In this document: positions 16,769 through 26,743 of the stretch, one piece after another | How the letters are laid out: the number at the start of each line of letters is the position of its first letter | Numbering within the stretch: the stretch's first letter is position 1 | From: Marinilabiliales bacterium | GTDB taxonomy: Bacteria; Bacteroidota; Bacteroidia; Bacteroidales; SZUA-534 | Assembly (NCBI GenBank): GCA_003512955.1 | Contig: DOTG01000020.1 | Coordinates: 62,001-126,000, forward strand | Length of the DNA stretch: 64,000 bases | Reading direction: 5' to 3' | Notes under the pieces: generated by a model | The model's database searches: none | Told to the model about the DNA's origin: nothing | What the model saw: only the letters and a program-made list of their open reading frames with translations | Made by a program: the position numbers and the translations under genes

Positions 16769-17119
16769 ATGAATATAGAAGTTGTAAAATCGAAGATTCA
16801 TAAAGTCCGGGTTACCGAAGCCAATCTGCAATACGTGGGAAGCATCACCATTGACGAAGATTTAATGGATGCTGCCAACATGATTGAAAATGAGAAAGTC
16901 CAGGTGGTAAACCTCAATAACGGGGAACGACTTGAAACATATATCATTAAAGGAGAACGGGGTTCTGGTTCTATCTGCTTAAATGGCCCTGCAGCCCGTA
17001 AAGTTGAAGTTGGAGACATTGTAATTGTCATATCCTACGCCAGCATGGACTTTGAAGATGCAAAAAAATTCAAACCCTGGCTTATTTTTCCCGACACCGC
17101 TACCAATTCATTAATTTAG
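16769..17119 (+). CDS. panD: Aspartate 1-decarboxylase
   Basis: Pyruvoyl enzyme converting L-aspartate to beta-alanine for PanC. With ATG 16769 the self-cleavage pair Gly24-Ser25 falls at the usual positions in YVGSITID, which supports this start over the upstream TTG 16763. The substrate region LNGPAARKVEVGD is intact. Length 116 aa, normal. It is sandwiched between panC and the heptose-1-phosphate adenylyltransferase, with 5 bp to the latter. Confidence 0.97.
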   Translation: MNIEVVKSKIHKVRVTEANLQYVGSITIDEDLMDAANMIENEKVQVVNLNNGERLETYIIKGERGSGSICLNGPAARKVEVGDIVIVISYASMDFEDAKKFKPWLIFPDTATNSLI

Positions 17120-17124
17120 GTGCA

Positions 17125-17616
17125 ATGACCCCTCTTGAAAGGATTCATTCCAAAATAATTGAGCCGGAACAATTGAATCGGCTTTTTGCTATTTGGAGGT
17201 TTAAAAACCATCAAGTAGTTTTTACCAATGGCTGCTTTGACATCATTCATTTGGGGCACATTCAATATTTAGCCGCCGCAGCCCTGCTAGGCGATAAATT
17301 ATTGATTGGGTTAAATTCCGATAGCTCTGTCCGGCGGTTGAAAGGAGAAACCCGTCCGATTAATCCTGAACTTGCCCGGGCTCAAATCCTGGCCTCCTTT
17401 AGTTTTGTCGATGCCGTAGTCCTTTTTTCAGAAGACACTCCTTATGAGTTGATCAAAAAGGTAAGACCCTCCATCTTGGTAAAAGGCGGTGATTACAAAC
17501 CTGAAGATATTGTGGGTTACGACATAGTCACAAGCAATGGCGGCCGTATAGAAACCATCCCCTTTGTGGAGGGTTTTTCATCCACATCAATCATTAAAAA
17601 AGGTGGTTTAACGTAA
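17125..17616 (+). CDS. rfaE2: D-glycero-beta-D-manno-heptose 1-phosphate adenylyltransferase
   Basis: Cytidylyltransferase-fold enzyme that makes ADP-heptose for LPS inner core. It has the nucleotide-binding TNGCFDIIHLGHIQYL motif (HxGH variant) near residue 35 and the SSTSIIKK end motif matching the ISTTxI class. At 163 aa it is the stand-alone adenylyltransferase half of HldE; the kinase half is not encoded nearby. It is tightly linked to panCD. Confidence 0.92.
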   Translation: MTPLERIHSKIIEPEQLNRLFAIWRFKNHQVVFTNGCFDIIHLGHIQYLAAAALLGDKLLIGLNSDSSVRRLKGETRPINPELARAQILASFSFVDAVVLFSEDTPYELIKKVRPSILVKGGDYKPEDIVGYDIVTSNGGRIETIPFVEGFSSTSIIKKGGLT

Positions 17617-17621
17617 TTTTT

Positions 17622-17651
17622 TTTGCGAACACCGATTAATTATTAAATTTG
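17622..17651 (+). promoter_or_regulatory. Putative promoter of the 17689 lipoprotein gene
   Basis: TTTG (17622-17625) and TAAATTTG (17644-17651) are separated by 18 bases, close to the Bacteroidota consensus. The leader before ATG 17689 would be about 30 bases. Confidence 0.5.
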
Positions 17652-17688
17652 TCTGTAATCATTTGAATCAAACGCTTTTATTAATAAG

Positions 17689-18102
17689 ATGAAACGCAAT
17701 CTAATCATAGCCTCAGCCATCATAACCCTGGCAGTTGTTGCCGGATGCCGTGGTAGCCAACAAAACAAACTTATCGGGATTTGGGAAAAAATCCCCTTTT
17801 CAGAGCCCACCAGTCAATCTACCTATTGGCAATTCTTTGCCGGTGAAGCACTTTGGGTATTTGATTTGGACACCACCATTTCAGCTACCGATACACTCAA
17901 TTTAATAAAATACACCTATTCCATCGATGGGAATATTTTTGAGATTTTTGGAGAAGGTGATTATGGAACCGCTGCAGGAGATCCCCGAGGGGAATATTGG
18001 GTAGATGAGCTCAACAACGATTATTTTAAAGTAACCAAACGGAAACATCCCGATGGTACCACAGATGCTGCCTATTTACGTATTGAGTTAGCAAAACGCT
18101 AA
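17689..18102 (+). CDS. Small lipocalin-like lipoprotein, function unknown
   Basis: A 137-residue protein with a lipoprotein signal peptide: MKRN, a hydrophobic run, then the lipobox VVAGC at about residues 15-19. The mature part (LIGIWEKIPF...YWQFFAGEALWVFD...YTYSIDGNIFEI) has the alternating pattern of a lipocalin-like beta barrel. I do not recognise a specific family. It ends 3 bp before radA, so the two are probably co-transcribed. Confidence 0.75.
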   Translation: MKRNLIIASAIITLAVVAGCRGSQQNKLIGIWEKIPFSEPTSQSTYWQFFAGEALWVFDLDTTISATDTLNLIKYTYSIDGNIFEIFGEGDYGTAAGDPRGEYWVDELNNDYFKVTKRKHPDGTTDAAYLRIELAKR

Positions 18103-18105
18103 ACC

Positions 18106-19461
18106 ATGGCCAAAGCCAAAACCGTTTATGTTTGCCAAAGCTGCGGGGCAAACTCCCCCAAATGGATTGGCCGTTGCCCAAGCTGTAATGAATGGAATAC
18201 CTATTCGGAAGAGGTAATTATCGCATCTGCAAAAAGTCCTGCATTAACCAGTAATTACGCCACGGGAAATACCCCTATTCTTTTAAACGATATCAAAGAA
18301 CATGGCCAAAAAAGGATTCCTACCACTTGTCGGGAATTTGATCGGGTACTGGGTGGCGGGCTGGTGCCCGGTTCGGTAATACTGATTGGGGGTGAACCCG
18401 GAATCGGAAAATCAACGTTGCTGCTTCAGATTGCCCAAAACTTCCAAGGGAAAATCCTTTATGTGTCGGGCGAAGAAAGTGCCGAACAAATCAAAATGCG
18501 GGCCAACCGCCTGGGCTATACTCAAAACAATGTCTATTTTTTAGCGGAGATTTTAACCGAAGCAATCCTAATCCAATCCAAACAACTACTTCCTGATCTG
18601 ATTATCATTGATTCTATCCAGACCCTGCGGACTGAATTTCTTGATTCATCGCCAGGAACTGTAACCCAAATCCGTGAGAGTGCCACCCAACTGTTGCATT
18701 TTGCCAAAGAAAACCAGATACCTGTGGTTTTGGTAGGCCATATTACAAAAGACGGCTCATTGGCTGGGCCTAAAATATTGGAACACGTGGTGGACACCGT
18801 GTTGCAGTTCGAGGGTGATAACCATTTTATGTACCGCATCCTCCGTTCAAGCAAAAACAGGTTTGGCTCTACCTCTGAGATTGGAATTTTTGAAATGATA
18901 CAATCCGGTCTGAGAGAGGTGGCCAATCCCTCAGAGTTTTTATTATCGGAACACCACGAAAATTATAGCGGCATTTCGACTTGTGCTACCATCGAAGGAG
19001 TCCGCCCATTTTTGATTGAGGTGCAAGCTCTGGTAAGCTCGGCGGTTTATGGTACACCCCAGCGTACTTCCACCGGCTTCGATACCAAAAGGTTGAACCT
19101 GTTGCTCGCTGTGCTAGAAAAAAGAATCGGATTCCGGTTATCCTCCAAGGATGTTTTTTTAAATATTGCCGGTGGCCTCAAAGTGGCTGATACTGCCATT
19201 GATCTGGCGGTCATCTGTGCCATCCTGTCTTCTGATGTCGACCGTCCAATCCCCAAAGGGACATGCTTTGCCGGGGAAGTGGGTCTATCGGGCGAGATAC
19301 GACCCACCGGGCGTTTGGAACAACGCATTGCCGAAGCTTCAAAATTGGGTTACAAACGGATTTTTGTGCCCCAACAAAAAAACAGCACTTCAAAAACCTT
19401 CGGTATTGAGGTTGTTGGAGTGCAGAAGGTGGAACAGGTTTTTGCTAAATTGTTTAATTAA
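18106..19461 (+). CDS. radA: DNA repair protein RadA
   Basis: RecA-like ATPase that promotes branch migration in recombination. The N-terminal C4 zinc finger is VCQSCGANSPKWIGRCPSC; the Walker A is GGEPGIGKSTLLLQ, followed by the Sms/RadA motif SSKNRFGSTSEIG (KNRFG). A Lon-like C-terminal domain covers about 290-451 (VFLNIAGGLKVADTAIDLAV, TCFAGEVGLSGEIR). Length 451 aa, normal. It ends 76 bp from the convergent penicillin-binding protein gene. Confidence 0.97.
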   Translation: MAKAKTVYVCQSCGANSPKWIGRCPSCNEWNTYSEEVIIASAKSPALTSNYATGNTPILLNDIKEHGQKRIPTTCREFDRVLGGGLVPGSVILIGGEPGIGKSTLLLQIAQNFQGKILYVSGEESAEQIKMRANRLGYTQNNVYFLAEILTEAILIQSKQLLPDLIIIDSIQTLRTEFLDSSPGTVTQIRESATQLLHFAKENQIPVVLVGHITKDGSLAGPKILEHVVDTVLQFEGDNHFMYRILRSSKNRFGSTSEIGIFEMIQSGLREVANPSEFLLSEHHENYSGISTCATIEGVRPFLIEVQALVSSAVYGTPQRTSTGFDTKRLNLLLAVLEKRIGFRLSSKDVFLNIAGGLKVADTAIDLAVICAILSSDVDRPIPKGTCFAGEVGLSGEIRPTGRLEQRIAEASKLGYKRIFVPQQKNSTSKTFGIEVVGVQKVEQVFAKLFN

Positions 19462-19537
19462 CAGGGGAAGAAAGTCCTTAACTCCTTGTCTGTACCAATT
19501 GAAAAAAGTATTCAACCTTACTCTTTAGTTCAAAAAG

Positions 19538-21898
19538 CTAAAAATCTACTTCCTCAGGAATTTCCTCATTGCTTTCCCCCGATTCGTCTTCACCTAGAAT
19601 GTCAACACATTCAGGTGTTTCCACATAATCTGCGGGTTTTTCAAAAGTATCTTCCCGGGTAATTCCTAAGGTACCATCGTTATAAACTTTATTCATAAAG
19701 ATGGCCCAAACAGGTAACGCCATGTTGGCACCTTGCCCCAAGCTTAATCCATCAAAATGGGTAGCCCGGTCCTCGGCTCCTGTCCAAACCCCTGAAACCA
19801 GGTTAGGGGTAATACCAATAAACCAACCGTCGGATTGGTTCTGGGTAGTCCCGGTTTTGGCTGCCACCTCAGAATAAATTTGATAGGTGTCGTTCCGTAA
19901 CCGAACCGCCGTTCCTTTATTAGCTACACCCTTTAGCATATCTATCATTAAATAAGCTGTTTTCTCGTTGATGGCTTCATTTTTCCTGGGGGTAAACGTG
20001 GCCAAAAGGTTCCCATTTTTATCTTCTATCCGGGTAACAAAAACGGGCTGCGTGTAAACCCCTTTATTGGCAAAAGAACTGTATGCCCCCACCATTTCAT
20101 AAAGCGATAAATCGGCAACTCCCAAACAGATGGAAAGCACTTCGGGAATTTCACTCTTAACACCCATATTGCGGGCAATATCAATCACGGCTTTTGGCCC
20201 AAATTGGCCCATCAACCAGGCAGTAATATTATTCAATGATTGGCGTAACCCAAACCTCAGGGAAACCATTTTACGCTCGTATTTTTCATTTCCTCCTCCT
20301 TTGGGAGTCCATGGTTCACCAGTAGAAGGATCGGTTAAGGTAATGGGGACATTCGGAACCTGATAACAGGGCGAATACCCATCGCGCATGGCCAATGTGT
20401 ATAGGAAGGGTTTAAAGGTAGAGCCAATCTGACGTTTGGCCTGCACTACGTGATCGTATTGAAAATGCTTGTAATCAATGCCCCCCACGTAGGCTTTTAC
20501 AAAACCCGAACGGGGATCCATGGCCATAAAACCGGCCAGCAAAAAGTGTTTGTAATACTTAATGGAGTCCATCGGTGTCATTACAGTATCTATTTCTCCC
20601 CTCCAACTGAAAACCGTCATTTCGGTACGTGTTTTGAAATTCTTAATGATGGAATCCATCGGGATTTTTTGATTCTTTAACACCCGGTACCGTTCGCTCC
20701 GTTTCATTCCAAGGGTCATCAGGTTGTTCACCTCTTCCTGAGTCAATGTTTCAGAAAATGGTGCTGTTTTTTGATATTTCTTTTCGTAATCAAAGGCTAC
20801 CTGCAGATCATATCTTAAATGTTCACTAACCGCCTCCTCGGCATAATCCTGCATCTTACTGTTTACTGTGGTATAAATCCGAAGGCCATCTTTATAGATA
20901 CTGTAGGGTTCACCATCTAGTTTAAAGTTTTTATTGCACCATCCATACAATGGGTTGGTTTCCCATTCAACGGAGTCTTCGATATACGTGGCCGGATTAT
21001 AATAATTATCCTTTTCAGGTTTAGAGGCATTCATGGTCATCCTCAAATATTCCCTGAAATAGGTGGCTTTTCCCATGGTGTGGTCTATCCTTTGAAACCG
21101 GGTCTCCAATGGGATTTGTTTGAGCGAATCGTATTCCTGTTTCGTGATTTTATTGTTTTTCAGCATCTGCAAAAACACAATATTCCTTCGTTGCAAAGCT
21201 TGTTCAGGGCGGCGGACGGGGTTAAACAACGAAGGGTTTTTGGCCATGCCCACCAACATGGCGGCTTGCTCTATTTTCAATTCATTGGGACCGCAGCTAA
21301 AATAAACCATCGAAGCGTTTTTAATACCCACCGCCTGGTACAAAAAGTCGAATTGGTTAAAATACATGGCAATAATTTCCTCTTTAGTGTAGCTGCGTTC
21401 AAGCTTGATGGCGATAACCCATTCCCTGAATTTCCTGTTTACCTTTTGAATCGGATTGGAAAACTCCTCGCGCGGGAAAAGCATTTTTGCCAATTGCTGT
21501 GAAATGGTGCTCCCGCCCCCGGAACTCTCGTTGCCAAGCAATACCGTTCTTACAAATACGCGGATAAGGCCCCTGAAATCAACCCCGGAATGACTCAAAA
21601 ACCGCTCATCCTCGGTAGCTATTAAAGCATCAACCAAGTAGGGCGATATGTCAGAATATTCAATTCTTGACCGGTTCTCCTTTTCTTTAAAAAAAGTACC
21701 CAATAAGATCCCGTCTTCGCTATAAACTTCCGATGCCAAATTGCTTTTGGGGTTTTCAAGTTCCTCAAAGGAGGGCATAAACCCTAAATTCCCTTTGGAA
21801 ATGTGAAAGAAAAGCATGAAAAGCATGACCAATGGGAAAATGATAATCGACCAAGCCAATACTTGTTTCTTAAAATAGGTGGTTGTTGTTTTTGCCAT
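19538..21898 (-). CDS. Class A penicillin-binding protein (transglycosylase/transpeptidase)
   Basis: Bifunctional peptidoglycan synthase anchored by one N-terminal helix (about residues 12-34). The GT51 motifs are EDERFLSHSGVDFRG and GGGSTISQQLAKMLF; the transpeptidase motifs are GSTFKPFLY (SxxK), SLNN (SxN) and AKTGTTQNQSDGW (KTG). Its C-terminus is acidic (EDESGESNEEIPEEVDF). Start: ATG 21898 puts MAKTTTTYFKKQ directly before the helix; ATGs at 21928 and 21943 are also open. A TACTTTTA promoter-like box falls near 21925, which favours the shorter form. PBP1A type by architecture. Confidence 0.93.
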   Translation of the reverse strand: MAKTTTTYFKKQVLAWSIIIFPLVMLFMLFFHISKGNLGFMPSFEELENPKSNLASEVYSEDGILLGTFFKEKENRSRIEYSDISPYLVDALIATEDERFLSHSGVDFRGLIRVFVRTVLLGNESSGGGSTISQQLAKMLFPREEFSNPIQKVNRKFREWVIAIKLERSYTKEEIIAMYFNQFDFLYQAVGIKNASMVYFSCGPNELKIEQAAMLVGMAKNPSLFNPVRRPEQALQRRNIVFLQMLKNNKITKQEYDSLKQIPLETRFQRIDHTMGKATYFREYLRMTMNASKPEKDNYYNPATYIEDSVEWETNPLYGWCNKNFKLDGEPYSIYKDGLRIYTTVNSKMQDYAEEAVSEHLRYDLQVAFDYEKKYQKTAPFSETLTQEEVNNLMTLGMKRSERYRVLKNQKIPMDSIIKNFKTRTEMTVFSWRGEIDTVMTPMDSIKYYKHFLLAGFMAMDPRSGFVKAYVGGIDYKHFQYDHVVQAKRQIGSTFKPFLYTLAMRDGYSPCYQVPNVPITLTDPSTGEPWTPKGGGNEKYERKMVSLRFGLRQSLNNITAWLMGQFGPKAVIDIARNMGVKSEIPEVLSICLGVADLSLYEMVGAYSSFANKGVYTQPVFVTRIEDKNGNLLATFTPRKNEAINEKTAYLMIDMLKGVANKGTAVRLRNDTYQIYSEVAAKTGTTQNQSDGWFIGITPNLVSGVWTGAEDRATHFDGLSLGQGANMALPVWAIFMNKVYNDGTLGITREDTFEKPADYVETPECVDILGEDESGESNEEIPEEVDF

Positions 21899-22070
21899 AA
21901 TCGCTGATTTGTCAAAATTTGATGCCATAAAAGTAGTAATCATCGAGAAAAAAAAGTTTTTAAGGGTAAAAAAAATGAAACAACCCGTGTTTTACTACCT
22001 TTTATCCCTCTTTTTACTTTAAATAAATGGCTTTCGGGAACATCTATTTATATGGTGAATGGCAAATAAT

Positions 22071-22102
22071 TTTGAACATCTTGTGTTATTTGATTTAATT
22101 TG
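22071..22102 (+). promoter_or_regulatory. Putative topA promoter
   Basis: TTTG (22071-22074) and TTAATTTG (22095-22102) have the optimal 20-base spacer; the -7 box differs from TAnnTTTG only at its second base. The leader before ATG 22134 is about 25 bases. Confidence 0.5.
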
Positions 22103-22133
22103 CGAAAATTTTGAGGTTTAATTCATTGAAAAT

Positions 22134-24452
22134 ATGGTGGAAAATTTAGTCATCGTGGAATCTCCGGCCAAAGCCAAAACCATTGAAAAGTTTTTAGGCA
22201 AAGGGTACTTGGTCACTTCGAGCTTTGGACATATCAGGGATTTATCAAAAAAAGATTTTGGTATTGATATCGCCAACAATTATACTCCCAATTACGAAAT
22301 ATCGCCCGACAAAAAGAAAGTAGTGACCGAACTTAAAAAGATTGCCAAAGAAGCCCAGATGGTTTGGTTAGCATCCGATGAGGACCGCGAGGGAGAAGCC
22401 ATTGCCTGGCATTTGTCCGAGGTGTTGCAATTGGATTTAAAAAAGACCAAACGGATTGTTTTTCACGAAATTACTAAAGAAGCCATCCTTCACGCGATTG
22501 AAACCCCGCGGCAAATTGATTACAACCTGGTAAATGCCCAGCAAGCACGCAGGGTCCTTGACCGCCTGGTGGGTTTTGAATTATCTCCCGTGTTATGGAA
22601 AAAGGTGAAACCATCCCTTTCGGCCGGTAGGGTACAATCGGTAGCCGTAAGGTTGTTGGTAGAACGCGAGCGCGAAATCATGAACTTTGTCCCTCAATCG
22701 GCCTTCCGGGTTTTGTCCCAGTTTAATAAAGCCGATACCAATCCGGTGGATCTTAAAGCCGAATTGAACACCCGCTTTGTAACTGCCAATGAAGCCGAAT
22801 CGTTTTTGAATCATTGTAAACAGGCTGCTTTTACCGTTAGCGATATTTCGAAAAAGCCAACCAAACGGACACCGGCTCCTCCTTTTACCACTTCAACCTT
22901 ACAGCAAGAGGCCAGCCGTAAATTCGGATTCTCAGTTTCGCAAACCATGACTTTGGCCCAGCATCTATACGAAGCTGGAAAAATTACCTATATGAGGACC
23001 GATTCGGTAAACCTGTCGGATGCTGCCATTGAATCGGCTGCTACAGAAATTACCAGTGAATTTGGCGAAAAATACCTGAAAACCCGCCGCTACAAAACCA
23101 AGAGCAAAGGTGCGCAAGAGGCTCACGAAGCAATTCGCCCCACCTACATGAATAAATCAACCATTCCCGGAAATGCCAACGAGAAAAAGCTTTATGAGCT
23201 CATTTGGAAGCGTACGTTAGCATCTCAAATGAGTGATGCCGAACTTGAGAAAACCACCATCACCATTGACATTGAGAACAGCAAACACAAATTCCTGGCT
23301 CAAGGCGAGATGATTAAATTTGATGGTTTTCTAAAGGTCTATATCGAATCAACAGACGATGAAGAAGAAGATGGCGGAAAAAGTCTATTACCTATTATTA
23401 ATGCAGGCCAAAAACTGGGTTACCAATCCATATCGGCCACACAAAAATTCACGTTAAACCCTCCACGTTATACAGAGGCCAGCTTGGTCCGTAAATTGGA
23501 AGAACTCGGGATTGGCCGTCCTTCCACCTATGCCCCAACCATTTCGACCATACAAAACCGGGGATATGTGATTAAGGAAGACCGTGCCGGTAAAGAACGA
23601 GGTTACCTTCAATTTACTTTAAAGGATAATAAAATAACCAAAGCCGACAAAACCGAAGTCTTTGGAACCGAGAAAAGCAAATTGTTCCCCACCGACATTG
23701 GCATGGTAGTTAACGATTATCTGTTAGAGCATTTCCCAAACATCCTTGATTTTAACTTTACAGCCGATGTTGAAAAGCAATTCGACGACATTGCCGAAGG
23801 TGACATGGTTTGGCATAAAATGATTGATGAGTTTTACCACCCTTTCCACAACCGTATTGAAGGTGCTTTGGAGATTGTTGGCCGGAAAAGCGGGGAACGG
23901 AACATTGGCAATGATCCGAAAACCGGTAAGCCGGTAATCGTGAAAATTGGCCGTTACGGCCCCATGGCTCAAATTGGCGATAACGAAGATGACGAAAAAC
24001 CACAATATGCGGCCCTACGAAGGGATCAGCACATAGAAACCATCACCCTTGAAGAAGCTTTAGAACTATTCAAACTGCCCCGCGATTTGGGACTGTTCGA
24101 AACTAAAAAAGTTGTGGCTGCCATTGGCCGGTTTGGCCCTTATGTCAGGCATGACAATAAATTTTACTCCCTGAAGAAGGGGATTGACGATCCTTACACC
24201 GTGGAACTCGATCGGGCCATTGAACTGATCCAGGAAAAACGGGTGTCGGACGAAAATAAAAACATTGCCGTGTTCCAGGGAACTGACGGCGACATCCAGA
24301 TTTTAAATGGCCGCTTTGGGCCTTACATTGTATATAACAAACAAAATTATCGCATCCCGAAAGGAAAAGAAGTCAAAGAATTGACACTTGATGATTGTCT
24401 GGAAATTATTAAAAACAGTCCTGAAAAACCACCCCGGAAAAAAGGTAAATAA
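22134..24452 (+). CDS. topA: DNA topoisomerase I
   Basis: Type IA topoisomerase that relaxes negative supercoils. The Toprim domain has VESPAKAKTIEKFLG and the acidic DEDREGEAIAWH; the active-site tyrosine is in GKITYMRTDSVNL near residue 287. C-terminal zinc-free topo_C repeats cover about 590-760 (GRYGPMAQIG, GRFGPYVRHD, GRFGPYIVYN), as in Bacteroidota enzymes. 772 aa, normal. The next gene starts 3 bp after its stop. Confidence 0.97.
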   Translation: MVENLVIVESPAKAKTIEKFLGKGYLVTSSFGHIRDLSKKDFGIDIANNYTPNYEISPDKKKVVTELKKIAKEAQMVWLASDEDREGEAIAWHLSEVLQLDLKKTKRIVFHEITKEAILHAIETPRQIDYNLVNAQQARRVLDRLVGFELSPVLWKKVKPSLSAGRVQSVAVRLLVEREREIMNFVPQSAFRVLSQFNKADTNPVDLKAELNTRFVTANEAESFLNHCKQAAFTVSDISKKPTKRTPAPPFTTSTLQQEASRKFGFSVSQTMTLAQHLYEAGKITYMRTDSVNLSDAAIESAATEITSEFGEKYLKTRRYKTKSKGAQEAHEAIRPTYMNKSTIPGNANEKKLYELIWKRTLASQMSDAELEKTTITIDIENSKHKFLAQGEMIKFDGFLKVYIESTDDEEEDGGKSLLPIINAGQKLGYQSISATQKFTLNPPRYTEASLVRKLEELGIGRPSTYAPTISTIQNRGYVIKEDRAGKERGYLQFTLKDNKITKADKTEVFGTEKSKLFPTDIGMVVNDYLLEHFPNILDFNFTADVEKQFDDIAEGDMVWHKMIDEFYHPFHNRIEGALEIVGRKSGERNIGNDPKTGKPVIVKIGRYGPMAQIGDNEDDEKPQYAALRRDQHIETITLEEALELFKLPRDLGLFETKKVVAAIGRFGPYVRHDNKFYSLKKGIDDPYTVELDRAIELIQEKRVSDENKNIAVFQGTDGDIQILNGRFGPYIVYNKQNYRIPKGKEVKELTLDDCLEIIKNSPEKPPRKKGK

Positions 24453-24455
24453 AAT

Positions 24456-25592
24456 ATGGAAGAGTTAAAAGGTTATTTTGATTCCATCAATGCCGATTCA
24501 TTCAATAGAAACCTCTGTAACGAAGGTTTTATTGGAAAATCCCTGGAGTTGGATTGGGAATTGCAAAAAAGCCCGAAACCTACTGTAGCAATTATTGGAC
24601 TCACCGAAACCCGAAATGCCTTCCCTCAAAAATACTCCGTGAACCTAGATGCGGTAAGGAGTTATTTGTATCAACTGGCTGGGTTCAATAAGTTAATGAT
24701 GGTAGATATGGGAAACCTGAAAATGGGCGAAACCATCAAAGATACCTATGCTTCACTTTCATTTGTTACCAATTATTTACTTAACCAGCAAATTATACCT
24801 ATATACATAGGTGGAACTCAAGACAACACCCTACCCATTTTCCAAGGGATTGAACAGGCTCTTGGGGAGGCTGAATTAACCCTCATCGATTCAAGGATTG
24901 ACCATGTGGAGGATGATTTCCACGCGGCTTCCTACCTCGGCTCCCTTTTAAAACTGGGCAAAAAGTCGATCCTCTCCTCAGTTATCGGGTACCAGAGTTA
25001 TTTTGTTTCCAATCAACAATTACGGTTTTTGGCCGATCAGTTGGTTGAAACGGTTCGTTTAGGAGCTGTCCGCAGCAACATGAACCAGATTGAACCTGTT
25101 TTCAGAGATGCCGATATGGTTTCGTTTGATGTGTCAGCCATCCGGCAGCCCGATTGCCCTGCAACTTCGTTCCCTGGCCCGAATGGGTTTTACAACGAAG
25201 AAGCCTGTCAATTAGCCTATCTGGCAGGATTGAGCGATAAAATGAAAGTTTTTGCATTGTTCGAATACCAATCGGAAAAAGATGGAAGCGGACAATCTGC
25301 ACACACTATCGCTCAATTGATTTGGCATTTTATTTCAGGAATCACCCATCGGAAAGGCGATTTCCCGGTAAAAGATACCTCATCGTACAAAAAAATATTT
25401 GTGAAATTTGACCGTATCGATACCGATTTGGTATTTTATCAAAACAGTTCCAACCACCGTTTTTGGGTAGAAATCCCTGTGGGAAAAACCGATGAAAAGC
25501 GCATTATTGCTTGCTCCGAGCGTGATTATTTAGATATATGCAACAACGAAATCCCAGAACGGATTTGGATAAATATCCAACGATACCTGTAA
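24456..25592 (+). CDS. Arginase-fold protein with degenerate metal site (formimidoylglutamase-like)
   Basis: A 378-residue ureohydrolase-fold protein. The family's metal ligands are only half kept: the GGxH motif reads GGTQD (His to Gln), DAHxD reads DSRID (His to Arg, both Asp kept), and SxDxDxxDP reads SFDVSAIRQPD (second Asp to Ser). A normal binuclear manganese centre is therefore unlikely, and hydrolysis of arginine or formiminoglutamate is doubtful. It starts 3 bp after topA and lies just upstream of PorP/SprF and gldKLMN. I recall similar arginase-like genes beside gld genes in other Bacteroidota. A structural or regulatory role is possible. Confidence 0.82.
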   Translation: MEELKGYFDSINADSFNRNLCNEGFIGKSLELDWELQKSPKPTVAIIGLTETRNAFPQKYSVNLDAVRSYLYQLAGFNKLMMVDMGNLKMGETIKDTYASLSFVTNYLLNQQIIPIYIGGTQDNTLPIFQGIEQALGEAELTLIDSRIDHVEDDFHAASYLGSLLKLGKKSILSSVIGYQSYFVSNQQLRFLADQLVETVRLGAVRSNMNQIEPVFRDADMVSFDVSAIRQPDCPATSFPGPNGFYNEEACQLAYLAGLSDKMKVFALFEYQSEKDGSGQSAHTIAQLIWHFISGITHRKGDFPVKDTSSYKKIFVKFDRIDTDLVFYQNSSNHRFWVEIPVGKTDEKRIIACSERDYLDICNNEIPERIWINIQRYL

Positions 25593-25724
25593 AATATTAA
25601 ACAATATATAATACCTTTATGCGTTGATCGTTTATAAAAGAGGTTTTATTTCATTTGTTTGGCGACTATATTTTTATTTATTTTACCAACAAAACCCCAT
25701 TATAAAGTAATGGTTTGTATTCAG

Positions 25725-26684
25725 ATGCAAAAGAAGCTTGTTACATGTATCATATTATTACTGGTGTTTGGTGACATTTTTAGCCAAAATGCGAACTATT
25801 CCAGCTTACCCATGTTCGACCTGATGTATTACAACCCGGGTTACGCGGGCGATGGAAATGAAATTGAGGCCAAAGGCTTATTCCGCGAACAATGGATGAA
25901 ATTCCCAGGAAGACCTCGTACCCAAACATTTAGTATTGATGCTCCCTTTAAGCTGTTTAACCATCAACATGGAGCAGGGTTAACCTTTCTGTTAGACAAT
26001 ATTGGTAATTTTAGTAACACTTACGTAAATCTTTCGTATGCTTACAGGCGTTCTTTGGCACAAGGCGATTTAGGAATCGGGGCCAGTTTAAATATGCTAA
26101 GCCACAAATTTGAATCAGATTGGCGCGCAACTGGTGATGTGGCGGGAGATGTTTCAATCCCACAAAATAAAGATGATCGACCTTTTGCTTTAGATGTAAA
26201 TTTGGGCGTATTTTACCGGGCCGATAATTTATACTTGAGTGTTTCGACCATGAATGTAATGCAAAGTAGAATAAAATATACAAATTCCACGAACAATGAA
26301 ACTGCTTCATCCACCGAAACATTTATCGGGAGGCAGTTTTTTATTAGCACCGGCTACGATTACCAGTTGGCCAACCCCATGTTTTCAGTTCAACCTTCGG
26401 CTTTTATTGCCTCCGATATATCCTCTACCCAATTTAGTTTGTCAGGGATATTAACCTATAACCAACGGTTTTTTGGAGGATTGGGCTATAAAAAGAATGA
26501 TGCGGTGATTGTGATTGCAGGCATTGATTTGCCCAGTGGAATTGAAGTTGCCGTGTCGTATGATGTGAATACATCGCGTATAATAAAAAGCAGTGCCGGT
26601 TCGTTTGAATTCATGGTAGGATATTCATTCAGCCTTGATATTGATAAAGATAGCAGAAAGTTTAAAAGTGTAAGATTTCTTTAA
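25725..26684 (+). CDS. porP: PorP/SprF family type IX secretion outer-membrane protein
   Basis: Predicted beta-barrel of the T9SS, 319 aa. The signal peptide is MQKKLVTCIILLLVFGDIFS followed by Q. The mature protein begins with the family's ANYSSLPMFDLMYYNPGYAG pattern and ends in alternating strands closing on FMVGYSFSLDI. ATG 25725 is preferred since it begins the signal peptide; ATG 25710 in frame is possible. It lies 59 bp before gldK, matching the porP-porK-porL-porM-porN order known from Porphyromonas. Confidence 0.88.
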   Translation: MQKKLVTCIILLLVFGDIFSQNANYSSLPMFDLMYYNPGYAGDGNEIEAKGLFREQWMKFPGRPRTQTFSIDAPFKLFNHQHGAGLTFLLDNIGNFSNTYVNLSYAYRRSLAQGDLGIGASLNMLSHKFESDWRATGDVAGDVSIPQNKDDRPFALDVNLGVFYRADNLYLSVSTMNVMQSRIKYTNSTNNETASSTETFIGRQFFISTGYDYQLANPMFSVQPSAFIASDISSTQFSLSGILTYNQRFFGGLGYKKNDAVIVIAGIDLPSGIEVAVSYDVNTSRIIKSSAGSFEFMVGYSFSLDIDKDSRKFKSVRFL

Positions 26685-26743
26685 TTTGGTTTTTTAATTT
26701 ATTTTGTTCATTTTTATATTTCTAAAATATATACTGATAGACT

